A stretch of DNA of 64,000 nt from SPGG2 sp964194625 (GTDB lineage Bacteria; Pseudomonadota; Gammaproteobacteria; Acidiferrobacterales; SPGG2). The stretch covers positions 1-64,000 of the forward strand of contig CAXMNC010000159.1 of assembly GCA_964194625.1 (NCBI GenBank). The letters run 5' to 3'. Below, one piece after another: positions 7,409 to 16,639 of the stretch. A model generated the notes under the pieces. It was not told where the DNA came from. It was given only the letters and a program-made list of their open reading frames with translations, and made no database searches. Positions within the stretch are counted from its first letter, which is position 1. Each line of letters opens with the position of its first letter. The translations under genes and the position numbers were made by a program.

Positions 7409-8872
7409 ATGGATCTAACAAGCTTACTTACCTCTTTGCAAACTACTCTGGGCGAACTGCTCCCACGACTCGGTGGGGCGGTGGTCATCCTTATCATCGG
7501 TTGGCTCGTAGCCGTCGCGATCCGCGCCGGTATTCGCAAAAGTCTATCGATGGTCAAACTAAATGAACGCATCAGCAAGAGTGGTCAGCTCGATATGAAT
7601 CTGGAGTCCGGCATCGCGACCGGTGTATTTTGGGTCATTATTCTGGTCATGCTCGTCGCCGTATTCAATACACTTAATCTGCAACAGGTGTCACAACCGC
7701 TCAATGCGCTAGTCACCCGTGTATTTGAATACATACCTCAGCTGATTGCGGGCGGGGTATTGATCTTGCTGGCGTGGTTGCTCGCAACGATTGTGCGCAT
7801 GATCGTGACCCGCGCACTCGGGGCCGCTAAATTGGACGAGAAGCTCAGTACTGAGGCAGGCACAATGGCCATTGGCGACAATATTGGCAACGTCGTCTAT
7901 TGGTTGATCATCTTGTTATTTTTGCCGGCCATTCTTGGGGCGCTGCGACTCGAAGGACTGCTGGCGCCGGTGCAGAACATGGTCCACGAGATCCTTGGCT
8001 TGTTGCCCAATATTTTTGGGGCAGGTCTACTTGCTGTGGTCGGTTGGTTTGTGGCCAAGATACTGCGCGATGTGGTGACAAACCTGCTTAGCGCTGCCGG
8101 GGCTGACAAGCTCGGCGAGCGCGCTGGATTAAAAGGCACTTTAGGTGTATCGCGTCTGATTGGCATGGTCGTGTTCATTTTTGTTTTTCTGCCACTCCTG
8201 ATCGCGGCATTGGCGCTGTTGGAAATCGAGTCGATCTCCGCGCCGGCAACGGATATGTTGCGGTTGGTGATGAACGCGATTCCGAATATCTTCGGAGCCG
8301 CGGTGATTCTGGGCTTAACCTATTACGTGGCACGTTTCGTAGCCCAGCTCTTAAGCACCCTCCTAAGCGGCGTTGGCTTCGACACCCTCCCGGAAAGACT
8401 AGGTTTGGGGAAGGCCTTTGCGAAAGGTGTGACACCTTCGAATCTGGTGGGCAAGATCATCGTCTTTTTTGCAATGCTGTTCGCGGCGGTTGAGGCTTCG
8501 AACCGCATGGGCTTTGGTCAGGTCAGTGAGCTCGTGGGTACCTTCATCGAGTTCGGTGGCCAGATTCTGTTGGGCTCGGTCATTCTGGCGATAGGTTTTT
8601 GGCTGGCCAATCTCGCCTACAAGGGTATCGTCAAGCTGAGCGGGGGCAACAAAACCGCTAGCGGCATCGCCCGCATCGCTATCCTTGGGTTGGTAACGGC
8701 CATGGGCCTGCGTGCGATGGGACTGGCGGACGATATCGTTAACCTGGCGTTTGGGCTCACGCTTGGCGCGGTCGCAGTTGCGGTGGCGCTGTCATTCGGA
8801 CTGGGTGGTCGCGAAGCAGCCGGTAAACAGATGGAGCATTGGTTCAGCCAGCTTCGCAAGCGCTCGCCTTAG
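7409..8872 (+). CDS. TM-helix-repeat protein, MscS-related
   Basis: This 487-residue membrane protein is made of five or six repeats of one conserved transmembrane helix unit (hydrophobic helix followed by ARLxxKLGERAGL-like amphipathic segments). This is the unit found at the start of some small-conductance mechanosensitive channels (conserved TM helix, PF05552 type). The beta domain of true MscS channels is missing: the protein ends after the last helix with a short basic tail. It may be a channel or a structural membrane protein. GGGAGA precedes the ATG, and a strong terminator follows the stop by 35 bases, so it ends its transcription unit. Confidence 0.8.
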   Translation: MDLTSLLTSLQTTLGELLPRLGGAVVILIIGWLVAVAIRAGIRKSLSMVKLNERISKSGQLDMNLESGIATGVFWVIILVMLVAVFNTLNLQQVSQPLNALVTRVFEYIPQLIAGGVLILLAWLLATIVRMIVTRALGAAKLDEKLSTEAGTMAIGDNIGNVVYWLIILLFLPAILGALRLEGLLAPVQNMVHEILGLLPNIFGAGLLAVVGWFVAKILRDVVTNLLSAAGADKLGERAGLKGTLGVSRLIGMVVFIFVFLPLLIAALALLEIESISAPATDMLRLVMNAIPNIFGAAVILGLTYYVARFVAQLLSTLLSGVGFDTLPERLGLGKAFAKGVTPSNLVGKIIVFFAMLFAAVEASNRMGFGQVSELVGTFIEFGGQILLGSVILAIGFWLANLAYKGIVKLSGGNKTASGIARIAILGLVTAMGLRAMGLADDIVNLAFGLTLGAVAVAVALSFGLGGREAAGKQMEHWFSQLRKRSP

Positions 8873-8906
8873 TCCTTCCCTATGGCCGGGAAGGCCGCTG
8901 AATTAG

Positions 8907-8944
8907 CCCCGTGGGTAAAAAAGTGCCTTACCCACGGGGTTTTT
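8907..8944 (+). terminator. Strong intrinsic terminator
   Basis: A perfect 12-bp stem, CCCCGTGGGTAA (8907-8918) with TTACCCACGGGG (8928-8939), closes a nine-base loop and is followed by TTTTT (8940-8944). It lies 35 bases after the stop codon of the TM-helix-repeat gene and before miaB, which marks the end of one unit and the start of another. Confidence 0.93.
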
Positions 8945-9055
8945 GTTGCCTCGCACCGGTTTCCGATAGCCCAGCTTGGGCCCGGCTACCTGGAATTTCT
9001 GCTAGCGCGGCTGTAGATTACGCGTTCTTAGTGTCCATGGGGCCGTTTGATCTAG

Positions 9056-10462
9056 ATGTCTGAATATCGCGCTAGGCGCATGCGAGTCTCGACCAACAAG
9101 CGCAGGTTGTTTATCAAGACCTATGGTTGTCAGATGAACGATTATGATTCTGCGCGTATTGCCGACGTCCTTGCCGCCAGTCACCACTTGGAATTGACGG
9201 ATGAGCCGAGCGAGGCCGATGTGTTGCTGTTGAACACCTGTTCGGTGCGTGAGAAGCCACAAGAGAAGGTCTTCTCAGAGCTTGGCAGGTGGAGATCCCT
9301 GAAACAGGATAGACCGGGTGTGGTCATCGGCGTGGGGGGTTGTGTAGCGAGCCAAGAAGGCGAGGCTATCATTAAGCGGGCACCCTATGTCGATATCGTG
9401 TTTGGCCCGCAGACTCTACAGCGGCTGCCGGAGATGTTGGATAGCGTAATAAATAAGCAGCGGCCTGCCATCGATACGACGTTTCCGGAGATCGAGAAAT
9501 TCGATCGCCTTCCTGAACCCGGGGTAAATGGACCACGTGCCTACGTGTCTATCATGGAGGGCTGTAGTCGTTATTGCACGTTTTGCATCGTCCCCTACAC
9601 GCGCGGTGAGGAGTTTAGTCGCTCGTTCGACGACGTCATCGCTGAAATCGTGCATTTGGCCGAACGTGGTGTGCGCGAAGTCACCCTTCTAGGACAGAAT
9701 GTGAACGCCTACCAGGGGGGCATGCACAGCGGTGCCGTCGCCGATCTGGCGTTGTTGATTAACTATGTCGCGGAGGTCGACGGTATTGATCGCATACGAT
9801 TCACCACTTCACACCCGGCCGCGTTTACGGATCGACTCATCGATGCTTTTGACAACGTGCCCAAGCTGGCTGATCATTTGCACCTGCCGGTGCAAAGTGG
9901 TTCGGACCGTATACTGGCGCTGATGAAGCGAGGCTACACCGTTCAAGAGTATCGTAATAAGATACGCCGATTACGGGAAGTGCGCTCAGAGATAAGCGTC
10001 TCCAGCGATTTTATCGTAGGTTTTCCGGGCGAGACGGAAGCAGATTTCGAGGCGACCATGAACCTAGTGGAGGAAGTCGGTTTCGATAGTTCTTTTAGTT
10101 TTATTTTTAGTGCTCGCCCAGGTACACCCGCAGCCCGGTTGCCTGATTCAACACCACCTGAGGTCAAGGCGCAGCGGCTTGCGCGACTGCAAAGGCGGCT
10201 AGGCGAAATGCGCGCCGCCATCAGCGGCCGGATGCTGGGAACCATCCAGCGTGTACTGGTAGAGGGGCCATCGCGTAAAGACACTCGACAGCTCACTGGG
10301 CGAACACCAGACAATCGGGTGGTGAACTTTGTCGATGACGATCAGGCTCTAATCGGGGAGTTCGTCAACGTGGAGATCACGGAGGCCCTGGCTAATTCGC
10401 TGCGCGGCAGGCGTCCGATAGGATCTGGTGCCACTAGCGCATGGGCGCATTTTTGCGGCTAA
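9056..10462 (+). CDS. miaB: tRNA-2-methylthio-N6-dimethylallyladenosine synthase
   Basis: MiaB is a radical-SAM enzyme that methylthiolates i6A37 in tRNAs reading U-starting codons. The 468-residue protein has the N-terminal UPF0004 domain with its three cysteines (KTYGCQMN, LLNTCSVRE, GVGGCVA). The radical-SAM motif CSRYCTFC follows (about residues 170-177). After it come the TIM-barrel segments LLGQNVNAY and HLPVQSGSD, and a C-terminal TRAM domain (VEGPSRKDTRQLTGRT). An internal ATG at 9080 could also be the start; the first 15 residues are not conserved in the family. It heads the miaB-phoH-ybeY-corC-lnt series common in gammaproteobacteria. Confidence 0.96.
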   Translation: MSEYRARRMRVSTNKRRLFIKTYGCQMNDYDSARIADVLAASHHLELTDEPSEADVLLLNTCSVREKPQEKVFSELGRWRSLKQDRPGVVIGVGGCVASQEGEAIIKRAPYVDIVFGPQTLQRLPEMLDSVINKQRPAIDTTFPEIEKFDRLPEPGVNGPRAYVSIMEGCSRYCTFCIVPYTRGEEFSRSFDDVIAEIVHLAERGVREVTLLGQNVNAYQGGMHSGAVADLALLINYVAEVDGIDRIRFTTSHPAAFTDRLIDAFDNVPKLADHLHLPVQSGSDRILALMKRGYTVQEYRNKIRRLREVRSEISVSSDFIVGFPGETEADFEATMNLVEEVGFDSSFSFIFSARPGTPAARLPDSTPPEVKAQRLARLQRRLGEMRAAISGRMLGTIQRVLVEGPSRKDTRQLTGRTPDNRVVNFVDDDQALIGEFVNVEITEALANSLRGRRPIGSGATSAWAHFCG

Positions 10463-10527
10463 ACTTATAGATAGAAGGTTGCCGCTACGCGGGATCACCT
10501 GACCTGAGCACTAAACCCAAAAAACCT

Positions 10528-11508
10528 GTGCCCAAACGGGCAATCGAGTTTAATCTTACTCCCGCCGACAATGGCCGGTTGGCCAGTATTTGTGGGCTAA
10601 ACGATGAGCATCTGCGGCAGATTGAGCAGGGCCTGGGAGTGGACATTGCGAACCGAGGTAACGTTTTTCGTGTCACCGGTGAGGCTGATGCAGCCGCTTC
10701 GGCCGAGCGCCTACTCCAAGCCCTCTATCACTCGGCTAGCCCAACCAGCGCGTTGACTCCGTCTGATGTGCAGACGGCGCTGCAGCAAACAAGCAACGAT
10801 CTTTCTACCGACGAAGGCTCCGAAACCACCTTGCGCACCCCAAAACGGGTGGTCAAGCCTTGCAGTGCACGACAACGGCAATACATTCGGAATATCCGCT
10901 CACATGACGTCAATCTTTGTATTGGCCCGGCCGGTACCGGTAAGACTTATCTAGCGGTCGCCTGTGCCGTTGACGCACTTGAAAACGACCAAGTTGAACG
11001 GATCATCCTGGTACGACCGGCAGTCGAAGCCGGGGAGCGTTTGGGATTCCTACCGGGTGATCTTGGGCAAAAGGTGGATCCCTATCTGCGACCACTATAC
11101 GACGCGCTCAATGAGATGCTGGGATTTGAACGGGTGGGTAAGCTACTCGAGCGAAACATTATCGAACTCGCGCCACTTGCCTACATGCGTGGCCGCAGCT
11201 TGAACGAGTCTTACATTATTCTTGACGAGGCGCAAAACACCACGGCCGAACAGATGAAAATGTTCCTTACGCGTATTGGCTTTGGTACTACTGCTGTCAT
11301 TACCGGCGATATCACACAGACCGATTTGCCGCGCGCACAACAGTCAGGCTTGAAGCACGTGATGGAAATATTGACCGGTGTCCAGGGTATTACCTTTACT
11401 CACTTCACCGCCAATGACGTTGTCCGCAACCCGCTAGTGCAACGTATCGTTGAGGCCTACGATGCGCATGATAAAGTAGTTGAAACTCGCCGAGTTGAAG
11501 AATCGTGA
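10528..11508 (+). CDS. ybeZ: PhoH-like ATPase (YbeZ)
   Basis: PhoH-family P-loop ATPase of 326 residues, working with YbeY in RNA metabolism. The Walker A motif GPAGTGKT (about residues 132-139) and the Walker B strand YIILDEAQNT are present, with the PhoH signature RPAVEAGERLGFLPGD between them. The N-terminal 60 residues form a KH-like domain. The GTG at 10528 is the first conventional start in frame, but the frame is open back to 10471 and a CTG at 10504 would add LSTKPKK, so the exact start is uncertain. The stop overlaps the start of ybeY by four bases, implying translational coupling. Confidence 0.93.
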   Translation: MPKRAIEFNLTPADNGRLASICGLNDEHLRQIEQGLGVDIANRGNVFRVTGEADAAASAERLLQALYHSASPTSALTPSDVQTALQQTSNDLSTDEGSETTLRTPKRVVKPCSARQRQYIRNIRSHDVNLCIGPAGTGKTYLAVACAVDALENDQVERIILVRPAVEAGERLGFLPGDLGQKVDPYLRPLYDALNEMLGFERVGKLLERNIIELAPLAYMRGRSLNESYIILDEAQNTTAEQMKMFLTRIGFGTTAVITGDITQTDLPRAQQSGLKHVMEILTGVQGITFTHFTANDVVRNPLVQRIVEAYDAHDKVVETRRVEES

Positions 11509-11960
11509 CGGCGAAGATAAACGTAGAGTATGTGTCAAACGCATCCGAGCTGCCCGCCGAGGCGATGGTTGCGCATTGGGCACAAGCGGCTCTCGAAGGG
11601 TACGAACGTGATGTGGAAGTAGGGGTTCGGATTGTGGACGAATCGGAGATTATTGAGCTCAACCAGCGTTTCCGAAAGAAGGCTGGGCCGACCAATGTAT
11701 TGTCGTTTCCGTTCGAAGATCCACCCGGTACGCAAACCGATGTACTTGGCGATGTTGTTGTTTGTGCTCCGATTGTTTCTAGTCAAGCCCAAACGGAAGG
11801 CAAGCCACTATCGGCCCATTGGGCCCATATGGTTGTGCACGGTATAATGCATTTGCGCGGTTACGACCATGAGACCCCCGAAGAGGCGGACGCCATGGAG
11901 CATATGGAAACGCATATCCTCGAAGGTTTAGGCTTTCCCGATCCCTATGCCTCGAGTTAA
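11505..11960 (+). CDS. ybeY: Endoribonuclease YbeY
   Basis: YbeY is a zinc endoribonuclease needed for 16S rRNA 3'-end maturation and ribosome quality control. The 151-residue product contains the family's zinc motif H-x3-H-x5-H as HGIMHLRGYDH (about residues 114-124), preceded by the conserved NVLSFPFE and LGDVVVCAP segments. The start GTG at 11505 overlaps the phoH stop. corC follows after 15 bases. Length and motifs are complete. Confidence 0.95.
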   Translation: MTAKINVEYVSNASELPAEAMVAHWAQAALEGYERDVEVGVRIVDESEIIELNQRFRKKAGPTNVLSFPFEDPPGTQTDVLGDVVVCAPIVSSQAQTEGKPLSAHWAHMVVHGIMHLRGYDHETPEEADAMEHMETHILEGLGFPDPYASS

Positions 11961-11975
11961 TACTCGATAGAGACG

Positions 11976-12875
11976 ATGAGTAAGGACGACGATAACCCTA
12001 GCAACAGTACCAACGGCACTGGGCCGCCGGGAAAATCTCTTTTGACTCTTCTGAGCCAGATCTTGCTCAGAGAACCTAATTCCCGCGAAGAGCTAATTAA
12101 GTTGCTACGCGATGCGCAGGCGCGTCATCTATTGGATCGTGATGCATCAGATATGATCGAAGGTGTGTTGCAGGTTTCTGAAATGCGAGTGCGTGACATC
12201 ATGGTGCCACGGGCGCAGATGGATGTGGTAGACGAGAACAGTAAACCTGAATCCTATACCTCCATGGTAATAGAAACTGCTCACTCACGTTTTCCAATGA
12301 TCGATGGCGACAAAGACAAGGTGGTCGGTATTCTGTTAGCCAAGGATTTGTTGCGCTACTATTACCAGAAAGAAAAGGACAGTTCATCGTATTTCGATAT
12401 CGACGATATCTTGCGCCCTGCAGTTTTTATTCCAGAAAGTAAGCGACTCAATGTGCTGTTGCGTGAGTTTCGTATTAACCGCAATCATATGGCCATCGTC
12501 GTTGATGAATATGGCGGTGTTTCCGGCCTTATAACGATTGAGGATGTATTGGAGCAGATCGTTGGCGATATTGCAGATGAGCATGATATCGAAGCGGAGG
12601 ATGTCATGATCATGCCTAGGCGCAGCGGTGAGTCGATTGTCAAAGCACTCGCACCGATTGACGAGTTTAATGTTCACTTCAAGACCAGTTTCAGCGATGA
12701 TGAGGTCGATACGGTTGGCGGGCTCGTGATGACAACCCTAGGCCGGTTACCGGAGTGTGGTGAAAAGGTTGATATAGGAGAATTGCGTTTCGAGATCCTA
12801 CGCGCCGATAGTCGTCGAATCCACTTGTTAAAAGTTACTCCTGTTGCGAAGCGAGCCCGGCAAGCCTCCCAGTAA
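11976..12875 (+). CDS. corC: CorC/HlyC-family CBS-domain protein (YbeX)
   Basis: This 299-residue protein has a short Ser/Asn-rich N terminus, a CBS-domain pair (about residues 70-195, with VRDIMVPRAQMDVV and MAIVVDEYGG) and the C-terminal CorC_HlyC domain (about 215-290) ending near LRFEILRADSRRIHLLKV. It is the soluble YbeX type without the DUF21 membrane domain. The family is tied to magnesium/cobalt efflux and to ribosome metabolism with YbeY. Its 3' end may overlap the next frame, depending on where lnt starts. Confidence 0.93.
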   Translation: MSKDDDNPSNSTNGTGPPGKSLLTLLSQILLREPNSREELIKLLRDAQARHLLDRDASDMIEGVLQVSEMRVRDIMVPRAQMDVVDENSKPESYTSMVIETAHSRFPMIDGDKDKVVGILLAKDLLRYYYQKEKDSSSYFDIDDILRPAVFIPESKRLNVLLREFRINRNHMAIVVDEYGGVSGLITIEDVLEQIVGDIADEHDIEAEDVMIMPRRSGESIVKALAPIDEFNVHFKTSFSDDEVDTVGGLVMTTLGRLPECGEKVDIGELRFEILRADSRRIHLLKVTPVAKRARQASQ

Positions 12876-12906
12876 CTCGTCGAAAGCATGTACACCCGAC
12901 GAGTTG

Positions 12907-14445
12907 GTGTGGCGGTTTGGGTGGGCCACGCCGGGGAAATTAGATTCAATTTGCCTTTTGGCCGGCGCTCTTTTACCTCTGGCGTTCGCGCCTTTCAAAT
13001 GGTTCCCGCTCGGTGTGTTAATGCCGGCGATTCTTTTTTCGCTGTGGCTGGGCTGCTCTCCGCAACGAGCTGCCTGGCGTGGATTTCTTTTTGGTTGTGG
13101 GATGTTTGGTATCGGCACTTCTTGGATATATGTGAGTCTGCATACGTACGGAAATATGCCGGTACCGCTGGCGGGATTGACCGTAGTATTGTTTACTGCG
13201 ATTTTGGCGGCATTCCCCGCTTTGGTTGGTGGCCTCCAAGGTCGTTTCCGACATTCTAACCCTAACGTCCAGCTGCTTTTGGTGATACCTGCATTGTGGG
13301 TGTTGGCTGAATGGGCGCGTAGTTGGTTCTTGACCGGATTTCCTTGGCTACACCTCGGCTATAGCCAAGTACCGAGTGCGCTCTCGGGTGTTGCGCCGTG
13401 GTTGGGTGTCTATGGCGTGAGCCTAGCGGCGGCGATGAGTGCTGCCCTTGTGGTTCGTGGATTGTGCGATCGTAGACAGCTATGGCAACGTTATGTTCCG
13501 GGTCTGGCGCTATTGTGGGCCGTTGGTTGGTTCGCAGGCACGATCAGTTGGACGCAGCCGGTCGGCGACCCGATACGAGTAACATTAGTGCAGGCGAACG
13601 TGCCGCTTACGGCCAAGTGGGTTCCCGAACAGCGCCAATCGATTCTCGAGACATATTTTCAATTGAGCGCACGGGCAAATGACACCGATCTCATCATATG
13701 GCCAGAGGCCGCGATGCCTGCTTACTTAGATGAGATCGATTCACAATATTTGACACGCCTACGGCGCCACGCCCGTGACACCAACAGTGACTTTCTAATC
13801 GGTGTGGTCGAGCGTGATCAAGGCAAATACTACAATAGTGTCATCAGCCTTGGTTCTGGTCCGGGGATCTATCGTAAGCGCCACCTCGTACCTTTGGGTG
13901 AGTTCCTGCCGTTTAAAACGGTGTCAGGTTGGTTGTTAAATTATTTGAATATTCCCATGTCGGATTTCAGTGCCGGTGAGGATAAACAAAAACCCATCCG
14001 AGTCGCCGGACAAACGATCGGGTTATCGATTTGTTATGAGGATGCGTACGGCGAAGAGATTATCCGTGCGCTGCCAGAGGCGACATTTCTCGTGAACGTG
14101 AGTGAAGACGCTTGGTTTGGTAATTCGCTTGCTCCCCACCAACGATTGCAGATTTCCCGTATGCGCGCCCTGGAGACGAGTCGCGTGATGTTGCGTGCCG
14201 CGAACACTGGTCTATCCGCTGTGATCGATTCGCGTGGTGAAGTTGTCGTCCGTACGCCGCAGTTTCAGCCCTACGTTCTGACGCGGGAAATCCAACCTTT
14301 ACAAGGGGCAACACCCTACACGAAGTTCGGGAACTGGGTGGTGATTATACTTACCTGCCTGCTCGCTGGGCTGGGCTGGGCTGAACAGAATAGACTCGGT
14401 TCTCGCATCTTTCCCTGGAAATCGTCTCGTAGGGAGGATGTCTGA
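12907..14445 (+). CDS. lnt: Apolipoprotein N-acyltransferase
   Basis: Lnt adds the third acyl chain to bacterial lipoproteins in the inner membrane. About six to seven hydrophobic helices in the first 220 residues precede a nitrilase-like periplasmic domain. The catalytic triad is visible: Glu in IIWPEAAMP, Lys in YRKRHLVPLGE and Cys in SICYEDAYG. A final membrane helix (NWVVIILTCLLAGLGW) and a basic tail close the protein. The frame is open back to a TTG at 12844, which would overlap corC by 32 bases. I prefer the GTG at 12907 (or TTG at 12904), giving about 512 residues, the usual size. Confidence 0.93.
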   Translation: MWRFGWATPGKLDSICLLAGALLPLAFAPFKWFPLGVLMPAILFSLWLGCSPQRAAWRGFLFGCGMFGIGTSWIYVSLHTYGNMPVPLAGLTVVLFTAILAAFPALVGGLQGRFRHSNPNVQLLLVIPALWVLAEWARSWFLTGFPWLHLGYSQVPSALSGVAPWLGVYGVSLAAAMSAALVVRGLCDRRQLWQRYVPGLALLWAVGWFAGTISWTQPVGDPIRVTLVQANVPLTAKWVPEQRQSILETYFQLSARANDTDLIIWPEAAMPAYLDEIDSQYLTRLRRHARDTNSDFLIGVVERDQGKYYNSVISLGSGPGIYRKRHLVPLGEFLPFKTVSGWLLNYLNIPMSDFSAGEDKQKPIRVAGQTIGLSICYEDAYGEEIIRALPEATFLVNVSEDAWFGNSLAPHQRLQISRMRALETSRVMLRAANTGLSAVIDSRGEVVVRTPQFQPYVLTREIQPLQGATPYTKFGNWVVIILTCLLAGLGWAEQNRLGSRIFPWKSSRREDV

Positions 14446-14570
14446 AGGTTCGTAGAATAGTCTGCAGTGTGGTTGCCGGCGTAGGTGCTGTATGGCAGGC
14501 TTTAAAACAGCCGTTGACTTTCGTTGTTCAACGTTGTTAGGGCGGCGGTTGCAAAAATAGTGTGATACCT

Positions 14571-15089
14571 ATGTCTAAATGTCTATTAACCTTGATCGTT
14601 TGTTTTTTTCTGAGTGCAATATTAGTTGGTTGCGGTTTTCACCTGCGTGGTCAGGGAAAAGCTGGTTTATCGCCGGAGCTGTCAGTATTGCGAGTGCGCA
14701 TGATCGGGGAGAACGTGTCGGGCAACGAACTTCGGCGTGAAGTGGAACGGGCATTGAATGTTCAGGCGGATGTGCGAATCGCGCCAGAGGCAGAAAATGG
14801 GATTCCGGTACTGACGCTATATGATGAACAATCGAATATCCGGGTGCTTTCATACGATGCGGACCGTAACGTCAGTGAATTTCTGACGCGCTATCGTGTG
14901 GATTTCGACGTGCGAGACGCCGCCGGTAAAAAAATGGTTGAGAGGCAAACGATCATCCTGCAGAGAGACTTTACCTTTGACAAAACGCAGGTATTGGCGA
15001 TGGAAAGGGAAGAACGAGAGCTTCGGGAACAGATGCGCCAAGAAGCTGTGCAACAGGTAATTCGGCGTCTCGCCTCATGGTCGCGTTAA
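14571..15089 (+). CDS. lptE: LPS-assembly lipoprotein LptE
   Basis: LptE is the outer-membrane lipoprotein that plugs and matures the LptD translocon. The product has a lipoprotein signal with lipobox LVGC followed by GFHLRG, the diagnostic LptE start. The mixed alpha/beta body contains YRVDFDVRDAAGK and TIILQRDFTFD and ends in a charged helix (EREERELREQMRQEAVQQVIRRL). I take the ATG at 14571; a GTG at 14562 is also in frame. In most relatives leuS lies immediately upstream, but here only 125 non-coding bases separate it from lnt. Confidence 0.92.
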   Translation: MSKCLLTLIVCFFLSAILVGCGFHLRGQGKAGLSPELSVLRVRMIGENVSGNELRREVERALNVQADVRIAPEAENGIPVLTLYDEQSNIRVLSYDADRNVSEFLTRYRVDFDVRDAAGKKMVERQTIILQRDFTFDKTQVLAMEREERELREQMRQEAVQQVIRRLASWSR

Positions 15090-15105
15090 TTCAGGAAGGC
15101 AGTCT

Positions 15106-16128
15106 GTGCGTTTGAACTTGAATCAACTTCATGGTCATCTGAAGCGCGATCTTGCGCCGACGTATCTCGTATACGGTGACGAGCCGTTGCTCGTCGATGA
15201 GGGTTGTGCGCTGATACGAGAGGTTGCGCAGGAACGTGGATTTAACGAACGCAATGTCATGACAGTGGAGCCTGGATTCGATTGGGCTAGTCTTTTTTCT
15301 TTGACCTGCTCGCCGTCACTGTTTTCGCCGCGCCGACTCATTGAATTACGCATCGCCAACATCAAACAGAGTGAGGCGGGTGCCGACATTCTAGATCAGA
15401 TTGTCGAACAGCCGCCCCAGGACGTGCTGCTGCTGGTGCGAGCGGGTAAGCTAGATAAGCGAACAATGGCTAGTCGCTGGGTGAAGGCGCTAGAGCGGGC
15501 TGGCGTGCTCGTGGTTGTTTATGCGATAGCACAGCATGAGTTGCCGGGGTGGCTTAATCATCGCATGCGGGCGAAAGGGCTTACCCCTGAACCTGGCGTT
15601 TGCGATCTTTTGGCTTACCATTTTGAGGGCAATCTTTTGGCGGCAGCCCAGGAGATCGATAAGCTCGCTATGTTGCATGGGAGTGACTCGATCGGCTCAG
15701 AAGATATACGGGACAATCTGAGCGACAACGCTCGGTTCAATGTTTTCAGCCTAGTGGATACGTGTCTGCGTGGCGAGCTTGCTTCGGTGGTCCGAATTCT
15801 GACCCGACTGCGAAGCGAAGGCATAGAGCCAATACTCATTCTGCGTGTGCTAACGCGGGAGGTGCGGACGTTATCACAAGTTGCGCTCAGGCTGGAACAA
15901 GGGGAGCGCGAGGCTCGCGTGTTTCAGGCCTATAATATCTGGTCTCGGCGCCAACCATTGATTCGGAAAGCCATCAAACGCTATGGGTCGAATGGGTGGC
16001 TAGACATCCTGCGCCAGGCAGCCCGAAGTGATAAAGTGTTGAAAGGTCATCACGCTGGTAATATTTGGCAAGAGCTGCAGCATATGGCCATAGCAATATG
16101 CGGCAAACCGAAAGGGGTTTGCGAGTAA
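15106..16128 (+). CDS. holA: DNA polymerase III subunit delta
   Basis: HolA is the delta subunit of the clamp loader, which opens the beta clamp. The 340-residue protein starts with GTG at 15106, 16 bases after lptE. It shows the family's N-terminal LAPTYLVYGDEPLLVDE segment, the central FSLTCSPSLFSPRRLIEL loop that contacts the clamp, and the alpha-helical C-terminal collar domain with LARLEQGER-like sequence and GHHAGNIWQEL. Length is normal. It is followed by the decayed proA rather than directly by nadD. Confidence 0.94.
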   Translation: MRLNLNQLHGHLKRDLAPTYLVYGDEPLLVDEGCALIREVAQERGFNERNVMTVEPGFDWASLFSLTCSPSLFSPRRLIELRIANIKQSEAGADILDQIVEQPPQDVLLLVRAGKLDKRTMASRWVKALERAGVLVVVYAIAQHELPGWLNHRMRAKGLTPEPGVCDLLAYHFEGNLLAAAQEIDKLAMLHGSDSIGSEDIRDNLSDNARFNVFSLVDTCLRGELASVVRILTRLRSEGIEPILILRVLTREVRTLSQVALRLEQGEREARVFQAYNIWSRRQPLIRKAIKRYGSNGWLDILRQAARSDKVLKGHHAGNIWQELQHMAIAICGKPKGVCE

Positions 16129-16164
16129 GCCAACTAACAATCGTCAGACGGGTAGAGAATCTTG

Positions 16165-16493
16165 ATGGAGATGGGTTTTCGGCAATCGCGCCACCCAGAT
16201 GTGGGCGCGCACATGTCGGAGTTGGGTCGACGAGTACGCATCGCCTCACGCGCAATGGCTTGTATGGAAAGCGTCGCCAAGGATGCCGCGTTAGCAGCTG
16301 CTTTCTTAGAGAAGTGGACTCCAGTTCAGTGATGGTCAATGCTTCAACACGTTTTGCGGATGGATACGAGTATGGGCTGGGCGCGGAAATCGGTATTAGC
16401 ACGGACAAGCTTCATGTACGCGGGCCGGTCGGCTTGGAGGGGCTGACTTCGAAAAAATTCATCGTGCTTGGTGATGGGTATATTAGAAAATAG
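16165..16493 (+). pseudogene. proA: proA remnant with large internal deletion
   Basis: Gamma-glutamyl phosphate reductase (about 420 residues) catalyses the second step of proline synthesis. Only its two ends remain. From ATG 16165 one frame encodes the N terminus (PDVGAHMSELGRRVRIASRAM, then AKDAALAA). From about 16296 another frame encodes the C terminus (FLREVDSSSVMVNASTRF, GLGAEIGISTDKLHVRGP, ending at TAG 16491). About 1 kb of the middle, including the catalytic Cys region, is missing, and the two parts are in different frames. The join lies near the palindrome GCAGCTGC (about 16293-16300). The holA-proA-nadD order is usual in relatives, so this is decay in place. A 142-codon open frame from 16065 includes the C-terminal part and could be mistaken for a hypothetical gene. 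Confidence 0.88.
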
Positions 16494-16504
16494 GAGCAAG
16501 TTTT

Positions 16505-16622
16505 AAGATACAAGATATAAGGGAGAGTAGAGAGTTCTCTAGACTGAAACATGCGACATCTAACTGATGCAAGATTTGTTTTTTTTGGATTGTTGTTCTC
16601 CTTGTATCTTTCACCTTGCATC
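16505..16622. repeat. MITE-like palindromic repeat upstream of nadD
   Basis: AAGATACAAG (16505-16514) pairs with CTTGTATCTT (16601-16610), and GATGCAAG (16566-16573) pairs with CTTGCATC (16615-16622). The arms are made of recurring AAGATACAAG/GATGCAAG-type words. This differs strongly in composition from the neighbouring genes and includes an eight-base T-run. The element fills the space between the proA remnant and nadD, and its right end reaches the 5' edge of nadD. Confidence 0.55.
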
Positions 16623-16639
16623 TTGTACCTGCCGTTGCC

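Noticed and set aside
16065..16493. A 142-residue hypothetical gene
   Set aside because: Its last 60 residues are the C terminus of ProA and its start overlaps holA; it is part of a pseudogene.
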